A stretch of 64,000 bases of DNA from Streptomyces sp. NBC_00162. GTDB lineage: Bacteria > Actinomycetota > Actinomycetes > Streptomycetales > Streptomycetaceae. The stretch covers positions 4,154,001-4,218,000 of the forward strand of contig NZ_CP102509.1 in the NCBI RefSeq assembly GCF_024611995.1, written 5' to 3'. Below, piece after piece: positions 50,365-59,607 of the stretch (positions are counted from its first letter, which is position 1; every line of letters begins with the position of its first letter). The notes below the pieces were generated by a model. It saw only the letters and a list, made by a program, of their open reading frames with translations. It did no database searches and was not told where the DNA came from. The position numbers were made by a program, and so were the translations under genes.

Positions 50365-51843
50365 TCAGCCCACCACCCTGCCGATCAGGTACACGGCGGG
50401 GGCGGCGGCCGCCAGCGGCAGCGCGACACCGGCCGTCATGTGGACGAACTTCGACGGGTAGTCGTACGCGGCCACGCGCAGCCCGATCAGCGCGCACACC
50501 CCGGCGACGAGGCCGAGCAGCGCCCCGCCGCCCACCCCGGCTCCGGCCATCGGGCCGACGGCGATGCCCGCACCGGCGGCCGCGGCCAGCGAGACGGCGA
50601 CGGAGGGCGCGGGCGGCAGCGGCAGCGCGCGGGCGAAGACGGCGACCGCGACGGCGGCCGCGCCGACGGTCACGGCGGCGGTGTCCGCGGCCAGGTAACC
50701 GGCGCAGACGATGGCGAGGGCGGCGGAGGCCACCGAGGCCATCAGGCCGTACATCCGCTCGTCGGGGTCGGCGTGGCTGCGCAGCTGGAGGACGAGGGTG
50801 AGCAGCACCCAGGCTCCGAGGGTGCCGATGATCGCGCCGGGACCGTACGCCTCGTCCACCGCGAGCACCGCCACGTCGGCGACCAGGGCTCCGGCGAAGG
50901 CCAGGGCGATGCCCTGCCGGGCGGGCCACATGCCGTTGAGGCGGAACCAGCCGGCCGCGGTGAGCCCCTGGAGGGCGATCAGCGGCACGAGGAGGGCGTA
51001 CTGGCCGACGGCGGCGGCCACGGCGAGCAGCACCCCGAGAACGGCGGTCAGTATGGCCGGCTGCGGACCGGGGTCGATGATCGGCGACCGGCCCTCGGCG
51101 CGGGCCTGCGCCGGGTCGACGGCGCGCACGGTGTTGCCGCCGAGGGTGGGCGGGGAGTACTCCGGCTCCTCGCCGGCGGCCTCCGGCGGCGCGGGCAGTA
51201 CGGGAGGCCCGGCCAGTACGGGAGGCTCGGGCGCCGGCGCCACGGGCGGCAGGTACGCGGTCTGCTCGACCGGCGGCTCCGCCTGGGGCGGCAAGTACGC
51301 GGTGGTCTCGGCCCAGTCCGCGGCAGGGGCGGGAGCAGGGACCGGGGCCTCGTCGCGGAACCAGCCCTCCGGGGCGGCCGGCTGCTGCGCGGAACCGGGG
51401 TCGTGCCCGGGGCCCGGGTAGGGCGGGAGATAGGCGGTCTGCTCGGCCGCCGGGGCCACCGGGGCCGCCTGGGCCGCCTGGGACCAGTCCTGGGCCGGAG
51501 CCGGAGCCGGGACCTCGTCACGGAACCAGCCGTCCGGGGCCGCCGGAGCGGGCGCGGCGGGCGGCAGATAGGCGGTCTGTTCGGCGGCCGGGGCCTCGTC
51601 GCGGAACCAGCCCTCGGGCGCGACCGGCTGCCCCGGCACCCCGCCCAGCGGCGGCTGCACCGGCTGGTAGCCGGTGTCCCAGGTGTCGGTCTGCCAGGTC
51701 TGCGTCCCGTACGGGTCCTGGTGCTGCTGCGGCTGCTGCTCGTACTGCGGCTGCTCGTACTGCGGCTGCTGCTGCTGTTCGTACTGCTGCTGCCGCTGTC
51801 GCTGCTGCTGCTCGTACTGCTGCTGTTCCTCAGGCGTGCTCAT
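50365..51843 (-). CDS. Polytopic membrane protein with Gln/Tyr-rich N-terminal tail
   Basis: 492 residues. The first 40 are almost only Gln, Tyr, Glu and Pro (for example QQYEQQQQPQYEQPQYEQ). Residues 40-240 repeat a WFRDE(A/V)PA ... EQTAYLPP module about five times separated by Pro/Ala linkers. The C-terminal half has about eight hydrophobic segments (AILTAVLGVLLAVAAAVGQY, GTLGAWVLLTLVLQL, AGVGGGALLGLVAGVCALIG and others). No family recognised. It is 10 bases downstream of the MoaD-like gene and so co-transcribed with it. Confidence 0.82.
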   Translation of the reverse strand: MSTPEEQQQYEQQQRQRQQQYEQQQQPQYEQPQYEQQPQQHQDPYGTQTWQTDTWDTGYQPVQPPLGGVPGQPVAPEGWFRDEAPAAEQTAYLPPAAPAPAAPDGWFRDEVPAPAPAQDWSQAAQAAPVAPAAEQTAYLPPYPGPGHDPGSAQQPAAPEGWFRDEAPVPAPAPAADWAETTAYLPPQAEPPVEQTAYLPPVAPAPEPPVLAGPPVLPAPPEAAGEEPEYSPPTLGGNTVRAVDPAQARAEGRSPIIDPGPQPAILTAVLGVLLAVAAAVGQYALLVPLIALQGLTAAGWFRLNGMWPARQGIALAFAGALVADVAVLAVDEAYGPGAIIGTLGAWVLLTLVLQLRSHADPDERMYGLMASVASAALAIVCAGYLAADTAAVTVGAAAVAVAVFARALPLPPAPSVAVSLAAAAGAGIAVGPMAGAGVGGGALLGLVAGVCALIGLRVAAYDYPSKFVHMTAGVALPLAAAAPAVYLIGRVVG

Positions 51844-51853
51844 CGGCTCCCGC

Positions 51854-52108
51854 TCACCCGCCCGCGAACGGCGGGAGCACCTCGACGGTGCCCCCCTCGG
51901 TCAGCAGGACGGAATCGTGCGGGCGCTTGCCCACAGGCTCATCGTTCACCAGGAAGGAGCAGCGCAGCAGGACCCGGGTCAGTTCCCCGGGGTGGCGTTC
52001 CCGCACGGCGTCGAGCGCCTCGGCCAGGGTGCGCGCCGAGTACGGCTCCTCCGCCGTCTTGGCCGCGGCCTTGGCCGCCGCCCAGTAGCGGATGGTTCCG
52101 GTTGCCAC
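51854..52108 (-). CDS. MoaD/ThiS-family sulfur carrier protein
   Basis: 84 residues, ubiquitin-like fold. It begins ATGTIRYWAAAKAAAKTAEE and ends VEVLPPFAGG with the C-terminal Gly-Gly that is adenylated and thiocarboxylated. The GTG start at 52108 has GGAG 5 bases upstream. Such carriers feed sulfur into molybdopterin, thiamin or siderophore/antibiotic pathways. The partner MoaE/MoeB is not adjacent. It lies 3 kb from the sulfurtransferase, which could supply sulfur. Confidence 0.88.
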   Translation of the reverse strand: MATGTIRYWAAAKAAAKTAEEPYSARTLAEALDAVRERHPGELTRVLLRCSFLVNDEPVGKRPHDSVLLTEGGTVEVLPPFAGG

Positions 52109-52347
52109 TGCAGCTCCTATCGTCGGCTCTCTACCGTCGGCCTCCATGATGACCCCTCCGCACCCCCGCACCGGCGTGCCTCCGCGCGCCCCGTGTGCGC
52201 CCGGGCGGCCCGGCAGTACCGCTCGGCGAGCCACCGAACCGGTGAAACCGGGGCATACCCTGGTCAGTGGCGTGGCAGGAACCACAGAAGCGGACCCGGC
52301 GGAGACCTCGGCCGACGAACGGCCGGTGGGCTATTCTGCTGGCGAGA

Positions 52348-52380
52348 GGATCCGGGCAACGTTGCCCCCGGGTCCTTTTG
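52348..52380 (+). terminator. Intrinsic-terminator-like hairpin upstream of glnR
   Basis: GGATCCGGG pairs with CCCGGGTCC (one T-G wobble) around a 10-base loop and is followed by TTTTG. It sits 190 bases before the glnR leader frame and 11 bases after TATTCT, a possible -10, so a very short terminated RNA is conceivable. Confidence 0.6.
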
Positions 52381-52521
52381 TGCTTTCAGCACGTTGAACG
52401 AACCGAGAACAGTGGTATCCATCCGGGCCTCAGGGCGCGGGGCCCGCGTGGAGACCGCCAGCGTCACCGTACGAAGCAGTACCGCGCACGTCCTCGACGG
52501 GACCGAGGAGGAACCGACGTG

Positions 52522-52575
52522 ATGGACCAGCGATCCGTGCAGAACCGCCTGACCGGGGCAGGTGAGCGGGTATGA
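52522..52575 (+). CDS. Possible 17-codon coupled leader frame before glnR
   Basis: ATG at 52522 (a GTG directly precedes) behind a strong GAGGAGGAACCGAC ribosome site encodes [17 protein letters not shown] and stops at TGA overlapping the glnR ATG (ATGA). glnR itself has a weaker ribosome site (GCAGGTGAGCGG), so translation of glnR may depend on this frame. Evidence is the ribosome site and overlap only. Confidence 0.45.
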   Translation: MDQRSVQNRLTGAGERV

Positions 52576-53399
52576 GCTCTCTCCTGCTGCTGACCAACGC
52601 CCTGCAGCCGTCGACCGAGGTGCTGCCCGCCCTCGGCCTGCTGCTGCACAACGTCCGGGTGGCGCCCGCCGAGGGCCCGGCCCTCGTGGACACCCCGGGC
52701 GCCGACGTCATCCTCGTGGACGGCCGCCGCGACCTGCCGCAGGTGCGGTCGCTGTGTCAGCTGCTCCGCTCCACCGGGCCGGGCTGCCCGCTGATCCTGG
52801 TCGTGACCGAGGGCGGGCTCGCGGCCGTCACCGCCGACTGGGGCATCGACGACGTACTCCTGGACACCGCCGGTCCCGCCGAGGTCGAGGCGCGGCTGCG
52901 GCTGGCCACCGGCCGCCAGCAGCTGGGCTCGGACGACTCCCCCATGGAGATCCGCAACGGCGACCTGTCGGTGGACGAGGCGACGTACTCGGCGAAGCTG
53001 AAGGGCCGGGTCCTGGACCTGACCTTCAAGGAGTTCGAGCTGCTCAAGTACCTCGCGCAGCACCCGGGCCGGGTCTTCACCAGGGCGCAGCTCCTCCAGG
53101 AGGTCTGGGGCTACGACTACTTCGGAGGCACCCGGACGGTCGACGTCCACGTACGGCGGCTGCGCGCGAAGCTCGGCCCCGAGCACGAGTCGCTGATCGG
53201 TACGGTCCGCAACGTCGGCTACCGCTTCGTCACTCCGGAGAAGGTCGAGCGGGCGGCTGCCGAGGCCGCGGCCCAGGCGGCGGCCCAGGCGGCGGCGCAG
53301 GCGGCCGCACAGGCTGTCGCGCAGGCCGGCGCGGCCGTCACCCGGTCGGCCGAAGATCCTGTGAGCATCCACTCTTCAGGACGCCCTGCCCAGAGGTAG
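52572..53399 (+). CDS. glnR: Global nitrogen regulator GlnR
   Basis: 275 residues, an orphan OmpR-type regulator. It begins [20 protein letters not shown], which I recognise as GlnR. The receiver-like domain has a lone Asp in [16 protein letters not shown] but lacks the acidic pocket needed for phosphorylation, as known for GlnR. The winged helix carries [20 protein letters not shown] and [20 protein letters not shown]. The C-terminal tail (residues 228-255) is an Ala/Gln repeat, unlike the charged tail I recall in S. coelicolor. It controls glnA, amtB and related genes. The LacI-type gene follows 24 bases later. Confidence 0.96.
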   Translation: MSSLLLLTNALQPSTEVLPALGLLLHNVRVAPAEGPALVDTPGADVILVDGRRDLPQVRSLCQLLRSTGPGCPLILVVTEGGLAAVTADWGIDDVLLDTAGPAEVEARLRLATGRQQLGSDDSPMEIRNGDLSVDEATYSAKLKGRVLDLTFKEFELLKYLAQHPGRVFTRAQLLQEVWGYDYFGGTRTVDVHVRRLRAKLGPEHESLIGTVRNVGYRFVTPEKVERAAAEAAAQAAAQAAAQAAAQAVAQAGAAVTRSAEDPVSIHSSGRPAQR

Positions 53400-53423
53400 G
53401 TCACCCCGCGTAGACTGCCGCGC

Positions 53424-54446
53424 GTGGCCAAGGTGACGCGGGATGACGTGGCGCGACTTGCGGGTACCTCTACCGCCGTCGTGAGCTACGTCATCAACAA
53501 CGGACCCCGGCCGGTTGCCCCGGCCACGCGCGAGCGTGTACTCGCCGCGATCAAGGAGCTGGGCTACCGCCCGGACCGGGTCGCCCAGGCGATGGCCTCC
53601 CGGCGCACCGACCTCATAGGCATGATCGTCCCCGATGCCCGGCAGCCGTTCTTCGCGGAGATGGCGCACGCGGTCGAGCAGGCCGCCGCCGAGCGCGGGA
53701 AGATGGTGCTCGTCGGGAACTCCGACTACCGCGACGAGCGCGAGGTCCACTACCTGAGGGCCTTCCTCGGGATGCGGGTCTCGGGCCTGATCCTGGTCAG
53801 CCAGGGCATGAGCGAACGCGCGGCGTCCGAGATCGAGGCCTGGGACGCGCGGGTCGTGCTGCTGCACGAGCGTCCGGAGGCGATCGACGACGTCGCCGTC
53901 GTCACGGACGACATCGGCGGCGCGCAGCTCGCCACCCGCCACCTGCTGGAGCACGGGCACGAGTACGTGGCCTGCCTGGGCGGCGTGGAGACCACGCCGG
54001 AGGTCGGCGACCCGGTCGCCGACCACGTCGAGGGCTGGCGCCGGGCGATGCTGGAATCCGGCCGCTCGGTGGAGGGACGGCTCTTCCAGGCCCCGTACAA
54101 CCGCTACGACGCGTACCGCGTGGCCCTGGAGGTCCTGTCGGGCCCGGACCGCCCGCCGGCCATCTTCTGTGCCACGGACGACCAGGCGATCGGGCTGCTG
54201 CGGGCGGCGCGGGAGCTGCGGATCGACGTGCCCGGGGAGCTGGCCGTCGCGGGCTTCGACGACGTGAAGGAGGCGGCCCTCACGGACCCGCCGCTGACCA
54301 CGATCGCCTCGGACCGCCCGGCGATGGCCCGCGCGGCGGTGGACCTCGTCCTGGACGACGCCCTCCGCGTGGCCGGCTCCCGCCGCGAACGCCTGAAGCA
54401 GTTCCCGTCGGCCCTGGTGATCCGCCGCTCCTGCGGCTGCCGCTAG
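53424..54446 (+). CDS. LacI-family transcriptional regulator
   Basis: 340 residues. Helix-turn-helix [20 protein letters not shown] with hinge helix [15 protein letters not shown], then a periplasmic-binding-protein-like effector domain ([24 protein letters not shown]-like [20 protein letters not shown]). The end [12 protein letters not shown] is typical of Streptomyces members. The GTG start at 53424 gives [13 protein letters not shown]. Immediately downstream of glnR, an arrangement conserved in Streptomyces; a sugar ligand is likely but unidentified. Confidence 0.92.
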   Translation: MAKVTRDDVARLAGTSTAVVSYVINNGPRPVAPATRERVLAAIKELGYRPDRVAQAMASRRTDLIGMIVPDARQPFFAEMAHAVEQAAAERGKMVLVGNSDYRDEREVHYLRAFLGMRVSGLILVSQGMSERAASEIEAWDARVVLLHERPEAIDDVAVVTDDIGGAQLATRHLLEHGHEYVACLGGVETTPEVGDPVADHVEGWRRAMLESGRSVEGRLFQAPYNRYDAYRVALEVLSGPDRPPAIFCATDDQAIGLLRAARELRIDVPGELAVAGFDDVKEAALTDPPLTTIASDRPAMARAAVDLVLDDALRVAGSRRERLKQFPSALVIRRSCGCR

Positions 54447-54449
54447 CCT

Positions 54450-54467
54450 CCGGCGGTTCGCCGCCGG
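54450..54467 (+). terminator. Terminator after the LacI-family gene
   Basis: CCGGCGG-TTCG-CCGCCGG: a 7-bp stem closed by a stable UUCG tetraloop, three bases after the stop. Confidence 0.8.
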
Positions 54468-54566
54468 GGGAACGGGCCCCGGCCTTATATCGGGCATACG
54501 CGGTTCTGTCGGGCTTCTCAGGCCAGGCTCAGGAAGCTCTCATGATCCGCGGACAGAGTCATAGCC

Positions 54567-55688
54567 ATGACCGAGAGCTTCCGCCGCGAAGGCGAGTACC
54601 CGCAGGAGCACCGCCCGACCCAGGCCGGGGCGATCCATCCGCCGCCCCCCTCGTACCCGCCCGCCGCGCCGGGCTGGCACGAGGCGCACCAGCCCCCGGT
54701 CATCCTGGGCGAGACCGTCCCGGACGCCCCGGCCCCGGCGGCCCCGGCCGCCCCCACCCGTCACCGCGCCAAGAAGCCGGTCGCGCTGATCGCCGCCGTC
54801 GCCCTCGCGGCAGCGGTGATCGGCGGCGGCACCGCAGCCGCCGTCCAGCAGCTGATGGGCACCCCCGCCTCCACCGGCACCGGCGGCGTCAACGGCACCA
54901 ACGTCTCCCAGTCCAACACCGGCACGGTCTCCGGCGTCGCCGAGCAGGCCGGCCCCTCCGTGGTCCGCATCGACACCCGCACCGGCTCCGGCCAGGGCAC
55001 CGGCTCCGGCATCGTCATCACCGCCGACGGCGAGATCGTCACCAACAACCACGTCGTCAGCGGAGCCTCCGAGATCCAGGTGACGATGAGCGACGGAAAG
55101 AAGTACGCCGCCAAGATCGTCGGCACCGACCCCGACAAGGACCTGGCGCTCATCAAGCTCCAGGGGGCCGGAGGCCTCAAGCCCGCCAAACTCGGCGACT
55201 CCGGCAGCCTGAAGGTCGGCGACCAGGTCGTCGCCATCGGCTCCCCCGACCGCCTCACCGGCACCGTGACCAGCGGCATCGTCTCGGCCCTCGACCGCGA
55301 GGTGAACGTCGCGAAGCCGGAGCAGCAGTCCCCGCAGCAGCAGGGCGACGGCGGCTGGCCCTTCTCGTACGGCGGCAAGGAGTTCAACGGGAACACCGGC
55401 TCGGACACGGCCACGTACAAGGCCATCCAGACGGACGCCTCCCTCAACCCCGGCAACTCGGGCGGCGCCCTGTTCAACATGAACGGCGAGATCGTGGGCA
55501 TGCCCTCGGCGATCTACTCCCCCAACAGCGGCGGCGCCGCCGGCAGCGTCGGTCTCGGGTTCGCCATCCCGGTCAACACCATCAAGGCCGACCTGGACTC
55601 CCTCCGCAAGGGCGGCCCCGGCGGCGCGGGCTCCGGCAGCGGCAGCGGCTCAGGCACCGGTACGACCGGCTTCGGCACCTCGTACTGA
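54567..55688 (+). CDS. htrA2: HtrA-like membrane serine protease
   Basis: 373 residues. A Pro-rich cytoplasmic N-terminus, one membrane helix ([20 protein letters not shown]), then a trypsin-like protease with the triad His in [11 protein letters not shown], Asp in [11 protein letters not shown] and Ser in [11 protein letters not shown]. No PDZ domain follows; the end is a Gly/Ser repeat. Together with the two-component system directly downstream it matches the Streptomyces secretion-stress set (HtrA2 with CssRS). It degrades or refolds misfolded secreted proteins outside the membrane. Confidence 0.92.
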   Translation: MTESFRREGEYPQEHRPTQAGAIHPPPPSYPPAAPGWHEAHQPPVILGETVPDAPAPAAPAAPTRHRAKKPVALIAAVALAAAVIGGGTAAAVQQLMGTPASTGTGGVNGTNVSQSNTGTVSGVAEQAGPSVVRIDTRTGSGQGTGSGIVITADGEIVTNNHVVSGASEIQVTMSDGKKYAAKIVGTDPDKDLALIKLQGAGGLKPAKLGDSGSLKVGDQVVAIGSPDRLTGTVTSGIVSALDREVNVAKPEQQSPQQQGDGGWPFSYGGKEFNGNTGSDTATYKAIQTDASLNPGNSGGALFNMNGEIVGMPSAIYSPNSGGAAGSVGLGFAIPVNTIKADLDSLRKGGPGGAGSGSGSGSGTGTTGFGTSY

Positions 55689-55738
55689 GACCCTGGATCC
55701 TGGTAACCGCGACCGACCACCACCCCTGGGGGACCTCA

Positions 55739-56479
55739 ATGGCTGCAATCCCTGCCACGGGCGACCAGCAGCGCATCCTCGTCGTCGACGACGAGCCGGC
55801 CGTCCGTGAGGCGCTGCGCCGCAGCCTCGCCTTCGAGGGGTACGCCGTACAGACCGCGGTCGACGGGCTCGACGCCCTCGACAAGGCGGCCTCGTACGCC
55901 CCCGACCTGATCGTCCTGGACATCCAGATGCCCCGGATGGACGGACTGACCGCGGCCCGCCGGCTGCGCGCCGCGGGGACTGTCACCCCGGTCCTGATGC
56001 TCACCGCCCGCGACACCGTCGGCGACCGCGTCACCGGCCTCGACGCGGGCGCCGACGACTACCTCGTCAAGCCCTTCGAACTCGACGAGCTCTTCGCCCG
56101 CGTCCGCGCCCTGCTGCGCCGCAGCTCCTACGCCGCCCCGCAGCCGGGCGGCGAGAGCCTCGAGGACGCGCTGACCTTCGGCGACCTGCGCATGGACCTG
56201 GCCACCCGCGAGGTCACCCGGTCCGGGCGCCCGGTGGAGCTGACCCGTACGGAGTTCACGCTGCTGGAGATGTTCCTCGCGCACCCGCGCCAGGTCCTGA
56301 CCCGCGAGCAGATCCTCAAGACCGTCTGGGGCTTCGACTTCGAACCCAGCTCCAACTCCCTGGACGTGTACGTGATGTACCTGCGCCGCAAGACCGAGGC
56401 GGGCGGCGAGCCCCGCCTGGTCCACACCGTGCGCGGGGTGGGCTACGTACTGCGCGCCGGCGAGAGCGGTCCCGAGTGA
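55739..56479 (+). CDS. cssR: Secretion-stress response regulator CssR
   Basis: 246 residues, OmpR class. Receiver: [20 protein letters not shown], acceptor Asp in [14 protein letters not shown], Lys in [12 protein letters not shown]. Winged helix: [20 protein letters not shown] and [20 protein letters not shown]. Its position between htrA2 and the kinase identifies it as the CssR homologue that induces htrA-type proteases when secreted proteins misfold. The ATG is at 55739; its stop overlaps cssS (GTGA). Confidence 0.9.
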   Translation: MAAIPATGDQQRILVVDDEPAVREALRRSLAFEGYAVQTAVDGLDALDKAASYAPDLIVLDIQMPRMDGLTAARRLRAAGTVTPVLMLTARDTVGDRVTGLDAGADDYLVKPFELDELFARVRALLRRSSYAAPQPGGESLEDALTFGDLRMDLATREVTRSGRPVELTRTEFTLLEMFLAHPRQVLTREQILKTVWGFDFEPSSNSLDVYVMYLRRKTEAGGEPRLVHTVRGVGYVLRAGESGPE

Positions 56480-57924
56480 TCCGGATGTCCCCGGCCGCCA
56501 GATTCCGCGCCCTGCCGCTGCGCTCCCGCCTCGCGCTGCTGGTCACGGTGGCGGTGGCGCTGGCCGTGGCCGCGTGTGCTGCGGTGTCCTGGGTGATGGT
56601 GCGCGCCCAGCTCCTCGACCAGCTGGACCGCTCGCTCCTGGCGACCAATCCGAACGCCCAGGTGTCGCGCGCCCTGGAGGACCGGCGCTGCGCCCGCCCT
56701 CCCGAGGCGCAGCAGGACATCGCCGGGAACCTCAACGCGACGGTCCAGATCGTCACCGCCGACGGCGCGCACTGCTGGGTGAGCGGCCCTGAGACGCTGC
56801 CCGTGACCGCCGTGGACAAGGAGATCGCGGCGGGCAAGCACCGGGCCGCCCTGCAGGACGTGACGACCACCGACGGCACCGACATGCGCGTCTACACCTT
56901 CCCCGCACAGGCCCAGCCCGGCGGCCCGGTCTTCGCGATCTCCGTCGCCAAACCGCTCGCCGACATCGACAAGCCCCTGTCCACCCTGGCCTGGGTGCTG
57001 CTCCTGGTCTCCGGCATCGGAGTGGTCGGCGCGGGCGCCGCCGGGCTGTGGGTGGCCCGGACCGGACTGCAGCCCGTCGACGAACTGACCGGCGCGGTCG
57101 AGCACATCGCGCGGACCGAGGACCTCACCGTACGGATCCCCGACGAGGGTGACGACGAGATCGCCCGCCTGTCGCGGTCCTTCAACTCCATGACGGCCGC
57201 CCTCGCCTCCTCCCAGGAGCGGCAGGCCCAGCTGATCGCCGACGCCGGGCACGAGCTGCGCACCCCGCTGACCTCGCTGCGGACGAACATCGAGCTGCTG
57301 GCCCGCAGCGAGGAGACCGGCCGTGCCATCCCGCCCGAGGACCGCAGGGAGCTGCTGGCCTCGGTCAAAGCACAGATGACCGAGCTCGCCGCGCTGATCG
57401 GGGACCTCCAGGAGCTGTCCCGCCCCGACGCCGTCTCCCCCGGCCCGCTCGGGGTGGTGGCCCTGCACGAGATCACCGGGGCCGCGCTGTCCCGGGCCCG
57501 GCTGCGCGGTCCGGAGCTGGACTTCAGCTCCGCCCTGGATCCCTGGTACGTACGGGGCGAGGCGGCCGCGCTGGAGCGGGCGGTGGTCAACGTCCTGGAC
57601 AACGCGGTGAAGTTCAGCCCGCCGGGCGGCGCGGTCGAGGTGACGCTGCGGGCGGGCGAGCTGCGCGTACGGGACCACGGTCCGGGCATCCCGGACGAGG
57701 ACCTCCCGCACGTCTTCGAGCGCTTCTGGCGCTCCCCCTCCGCCCGCGCCCTGCCCGGCAGCGGCCTGGGCCTGTCGATCGTGGCCCGTACGGTGGCACG
57801 CGCGGGCGGGAGCGCCGAACTGCGGGCGGCGGCCGACGGCGGACCGGGCACGGAGGCGGTGCTCCGCATCCCGGGAGCCCCGTCCCCGCCGCCGCCCGGG
57901 CCCTCAGTTGTGCCGGATCAGTGA
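56476..57924 (+). CDS. cssS: Secretion-stress sensor histidine kinase CssS
   Basis: 482 residues. Two membrane helices ([20 protein letters not shown] and [20 protein letters not shown]) enclose an extracytoplasmic sensor of about 140 residues with two Cys ([24 protein letters not shown]). HAMP, then HisKA with [20 protein letters not shown], and HATPase_c with [13 protein letters not shown] and [18 protein letters not shown]. Translationally coupled to cssR. Its 3' end overlaps the convergent PI-PLC gene by 21 bases. Confidence 0.9.
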   Translation: MIRMSPAARFRALPLRSRLALLVTVAVALAVAACAAVSWVMVRAQLLDQLDRSLLATNPNAQVSRALEDRRCARPPEAQQDIAGNLNATVQIVTADGAHCWVSGPETLPVTAVDKEIAAGKHRAALQDVTTTDGTDMRVYTFPAQAQPGGPVFAISVAKPLADIDKPLSTLAWVLLLVSGIGVVGAGAAGLWVARTGLQPVDELTGAVEHIARTEDLTVRIPDEGDDEIARLSRSFNSMTAALASSQERQAQLIADAGHELRTPLTSLRTNIELLARSEETGRAIPPEDRRELLASVKAQMTELAALIGDLQELSRPDAVSPGPLGVVALHEITGAALSRARLRGPELDFSSALDPWYVRGEAAALERAVVNVLDNAVKFSPPGGAVEVTLRAGELRVRDHGPGIPDEDLPHVFERFWRSPSARALPGSGLGLSIVARTVARAGGSAELRAAADGGPGTEAVLRIPGAPSPPPPGPSVVPDQ

Positions 57925-58782
57925 GGCGACCAGGCCGGAGCGGGTGTTCGGGAAGTCCATCGGGACGATCCCGAGCCCGGTCCGGCCGGCCATCTCCCCG
58001 CCGTCGACGAAGGCGTGCACCTGTGGGTTGAGGCGGTCGGAGTTCCAGCGCGGCGGCATGTACGCCGAGGTGCTGCTGTAGTTCACGAAGAGCTTGCCGG
58101 GCTGCTGGACGGCCTTGCGGAAATGGTTCTCGATCTTGCCGCGTTTGGCGAAGGGCTCGGCGTTCCAGTCGTCCTGGATGTCGAAGACGTTGCCGTCGCC
58201 GTAGCGCAGGCCGGGCAGTCCGCCGTTGTCGGCGAGCAGGACCACCTTGCCGCGGGCCTGGCCGAGCGCGGGCAGGGTGTCGGCGATCCGGAACAGCGGG
58301 CGCCAGCCGCGGTTGTCCAGGTAGTCGTCGAAGACGGCGCGGAAGGTGGCGTCGCTGTCCGTGGAGTACTCCTGCTTGAGCCGCATCAGGACGGTCTCGG
58401 ACGGGCGCGCGGCGAGGAAGTTCCAGCAGGCGGCGAGCACGTCGCCGAACATCAGGTTCTGGTAGAAGGACCCGTGGTGGATGGCGAACGAGCCGCCCGT
58501 CACCCGGCAGCGGACGTCGAGGAACCGGATGCCGGAGTCGAGCTGTTCGGCGATCGAGGTGTTCTGGCAGGCGACGTAGAGCCCGCCCTGGCGGGCTCCG
58601 GAGTCGTGCGTGCCGGGGATGGTCATCCGCTGGAGGGGCGTCGGGTCGCCGAGGCCCGCCATCCAGTCCTGGGTGCCCAGTGCCGTGGCCGCGGCGGATG
58701 GTGTGCCGAGCCCGACGGCAACGCCCGTAGCCAGTGCTCCGGCCAGAAACGCCCGCCGGTCCAGTCCCACGCCCATGCCCAT
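57904..58782 (-). CDS. Secreted phosphatidylinositol-specific phospholipase C-like protein
   Basis: 292 residues. A Tat-type signal (LDRRAFLAGALATGVAVGLG) then a PI-PLC X domain with the catalytic His pair in MTIPGTHDSGAR and FAIHHGSFYQN, plus LDSGIRFLDVRCRV and VLLADNGGLPG. It would cleave phosphatidylinositol or GPI-like lipids without calcium. Bacterial members of this size lack a Y domain, as here. The ATG at 58782 begins MGMGVGLDRR. Confidence 0.9.
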   Translation of the reverse strand: MGMGVGLDRRAFLAGALATGVAVGLGTPSAAATALGTQDWMAGLGDPTPLQRMTIPGTHDSGARQGGLYVACQNTSIAEQLDSGIRFLDVRCRVTGGSFAIHHGSFYQNLMFGDVLAACWNFLAARPSETVLMRLKQEYSTDSDATFRAVFDDYLDNRGWRPLFRIADTLPALGQARGKVVLLADNGGLPGLRYGDGNVFDIQDDWNAEPFAKRGKIENHFRKAVQQPGKLFVNYSSTSAYMPPRWNSDRLNPQVHAFVDGGEMAGRTGLGIVPMDFPNTRSGLVASLIRHN

Positions 58783-58911
58783 GCCCGCCCCTTTGCCGAC
58801 CCAGTGGTGGGTCCGGATTATGGCGTGCGGAACCAGCCTTTACTACCTGCCGGTAGGAGCGAACTTCAGAACAACTCCCTTACACCTCAGGCGAGTTGGG
58901 GCAAGACAGCC

Positions 58912-59481
58912 CTAACCGTCCAGCAGCTCCGCCATCGCGCGCAGCCCGCGGGCGATCGACTGCCCGTCGGGCGTGTGCTCCGGGTCGGTCAGGCACTGGA
59001 CCATCACCCCGGTGAGCAGCGCGATGTGCACCGACCCGAGGGCCCGTACGTCCTCCTCGGTGACCGCGTCCTCGGACACCCCGCGCAGCTGCGCGGCCAC
59101 CATGCGCCGGGACCTTCGCTGACCCTCGGCCAGGACCGCGAGCAGCTCGGGCGAGGACTGCGCGTGCACGAAGGCCTCGACGTTGGCGATCCACAGCCAG
59201 CTCATGTCGCCGAAGTCCCGGATCTTGCGGTCCCAGGTGTCGGCGTACCGCTCCACGGCGGTGTCGCCCTGCCCGGTGAGCCGTCCGGACCCCGCGGCCC
59301 ACTCGTCCATCGCGGCGAAGAGCGCCTGGTTGAGCAGCACCTCACGCGATCCGAAGTGGTAGCCGATCGCGGCCATGCTGACCTTCGACGCCGTGGCGAT
59401 GTCGCGCACGGTCGTGCGGAGGTACCCCTTCTCCTCCAGGCAGCGCCGGGCTCCGGCCAGCAGGTCCTCGCGATTTCCCAT
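58912..59481 (-). CDS. TetR-family repressor
   Basis: 189 residues. Helix-turn-helix: GYLRTTVRDIATASKVSMAA then IGYHFGSREVLLNQALFAAM. The ligand domain is unremarkable. It diverges from an alpha/beta hydrolase gene; the 126-base gap has an inverted repeat that is a likely operator, so the pair probably forms a self-contained repressor/enzyme unit. Confidence 0.92.
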   Translation of the reverse strand: MGNREDLLAGARRCLEEKGYLRTTVRDIATASKVSMAAIGYHFGSREVLLNQALFAAMDEWAAGSGRLTGQGDTAVERYADTWDRKIRDFGDMSWLWIANVEAFVHAQSSPELLAVLAEGQRRSRRMVAAQLRGVSEDAVTEEDVRALGSVHIALLTGVMVQCLTDPEHTPDGQSIARGLRAMAELLDG

Positions 59482-59507
59482 GCCGGGATCGTATCCGCGC
59501 CCCCCGC

Positions 59508-59549
59508 TTGGGCAACCGCCCTAGACATACGTATTGCGCGCTTGCCCAA
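59508..59549. promoter_or_regulatory. Operator candidate between tetR and hydrolase genes
   Basis: TTGGGCAA (59508-59515) and TTGCCCAA (59542-59549) form an inverted repeat whose centre contains ATACGTAT (59527-59534). The AT-richer centre may be the overlapping promoters. Confidence 0.6.
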
Positions 59550-59607
59550 ATCCTGGCAGGCTTCGGTCATCGGAAGAAGATCCACGGGCCCACAGGAGGC
59601 ACCTGCC

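Noticed and set aside
52267..52575. 102-codon frame upstream of glnR
   Set aside because: The N-terminal 85 codons are Arg-rich noise running through the hairpin; only the last 17 codons have a ribosome site and are listed separately.
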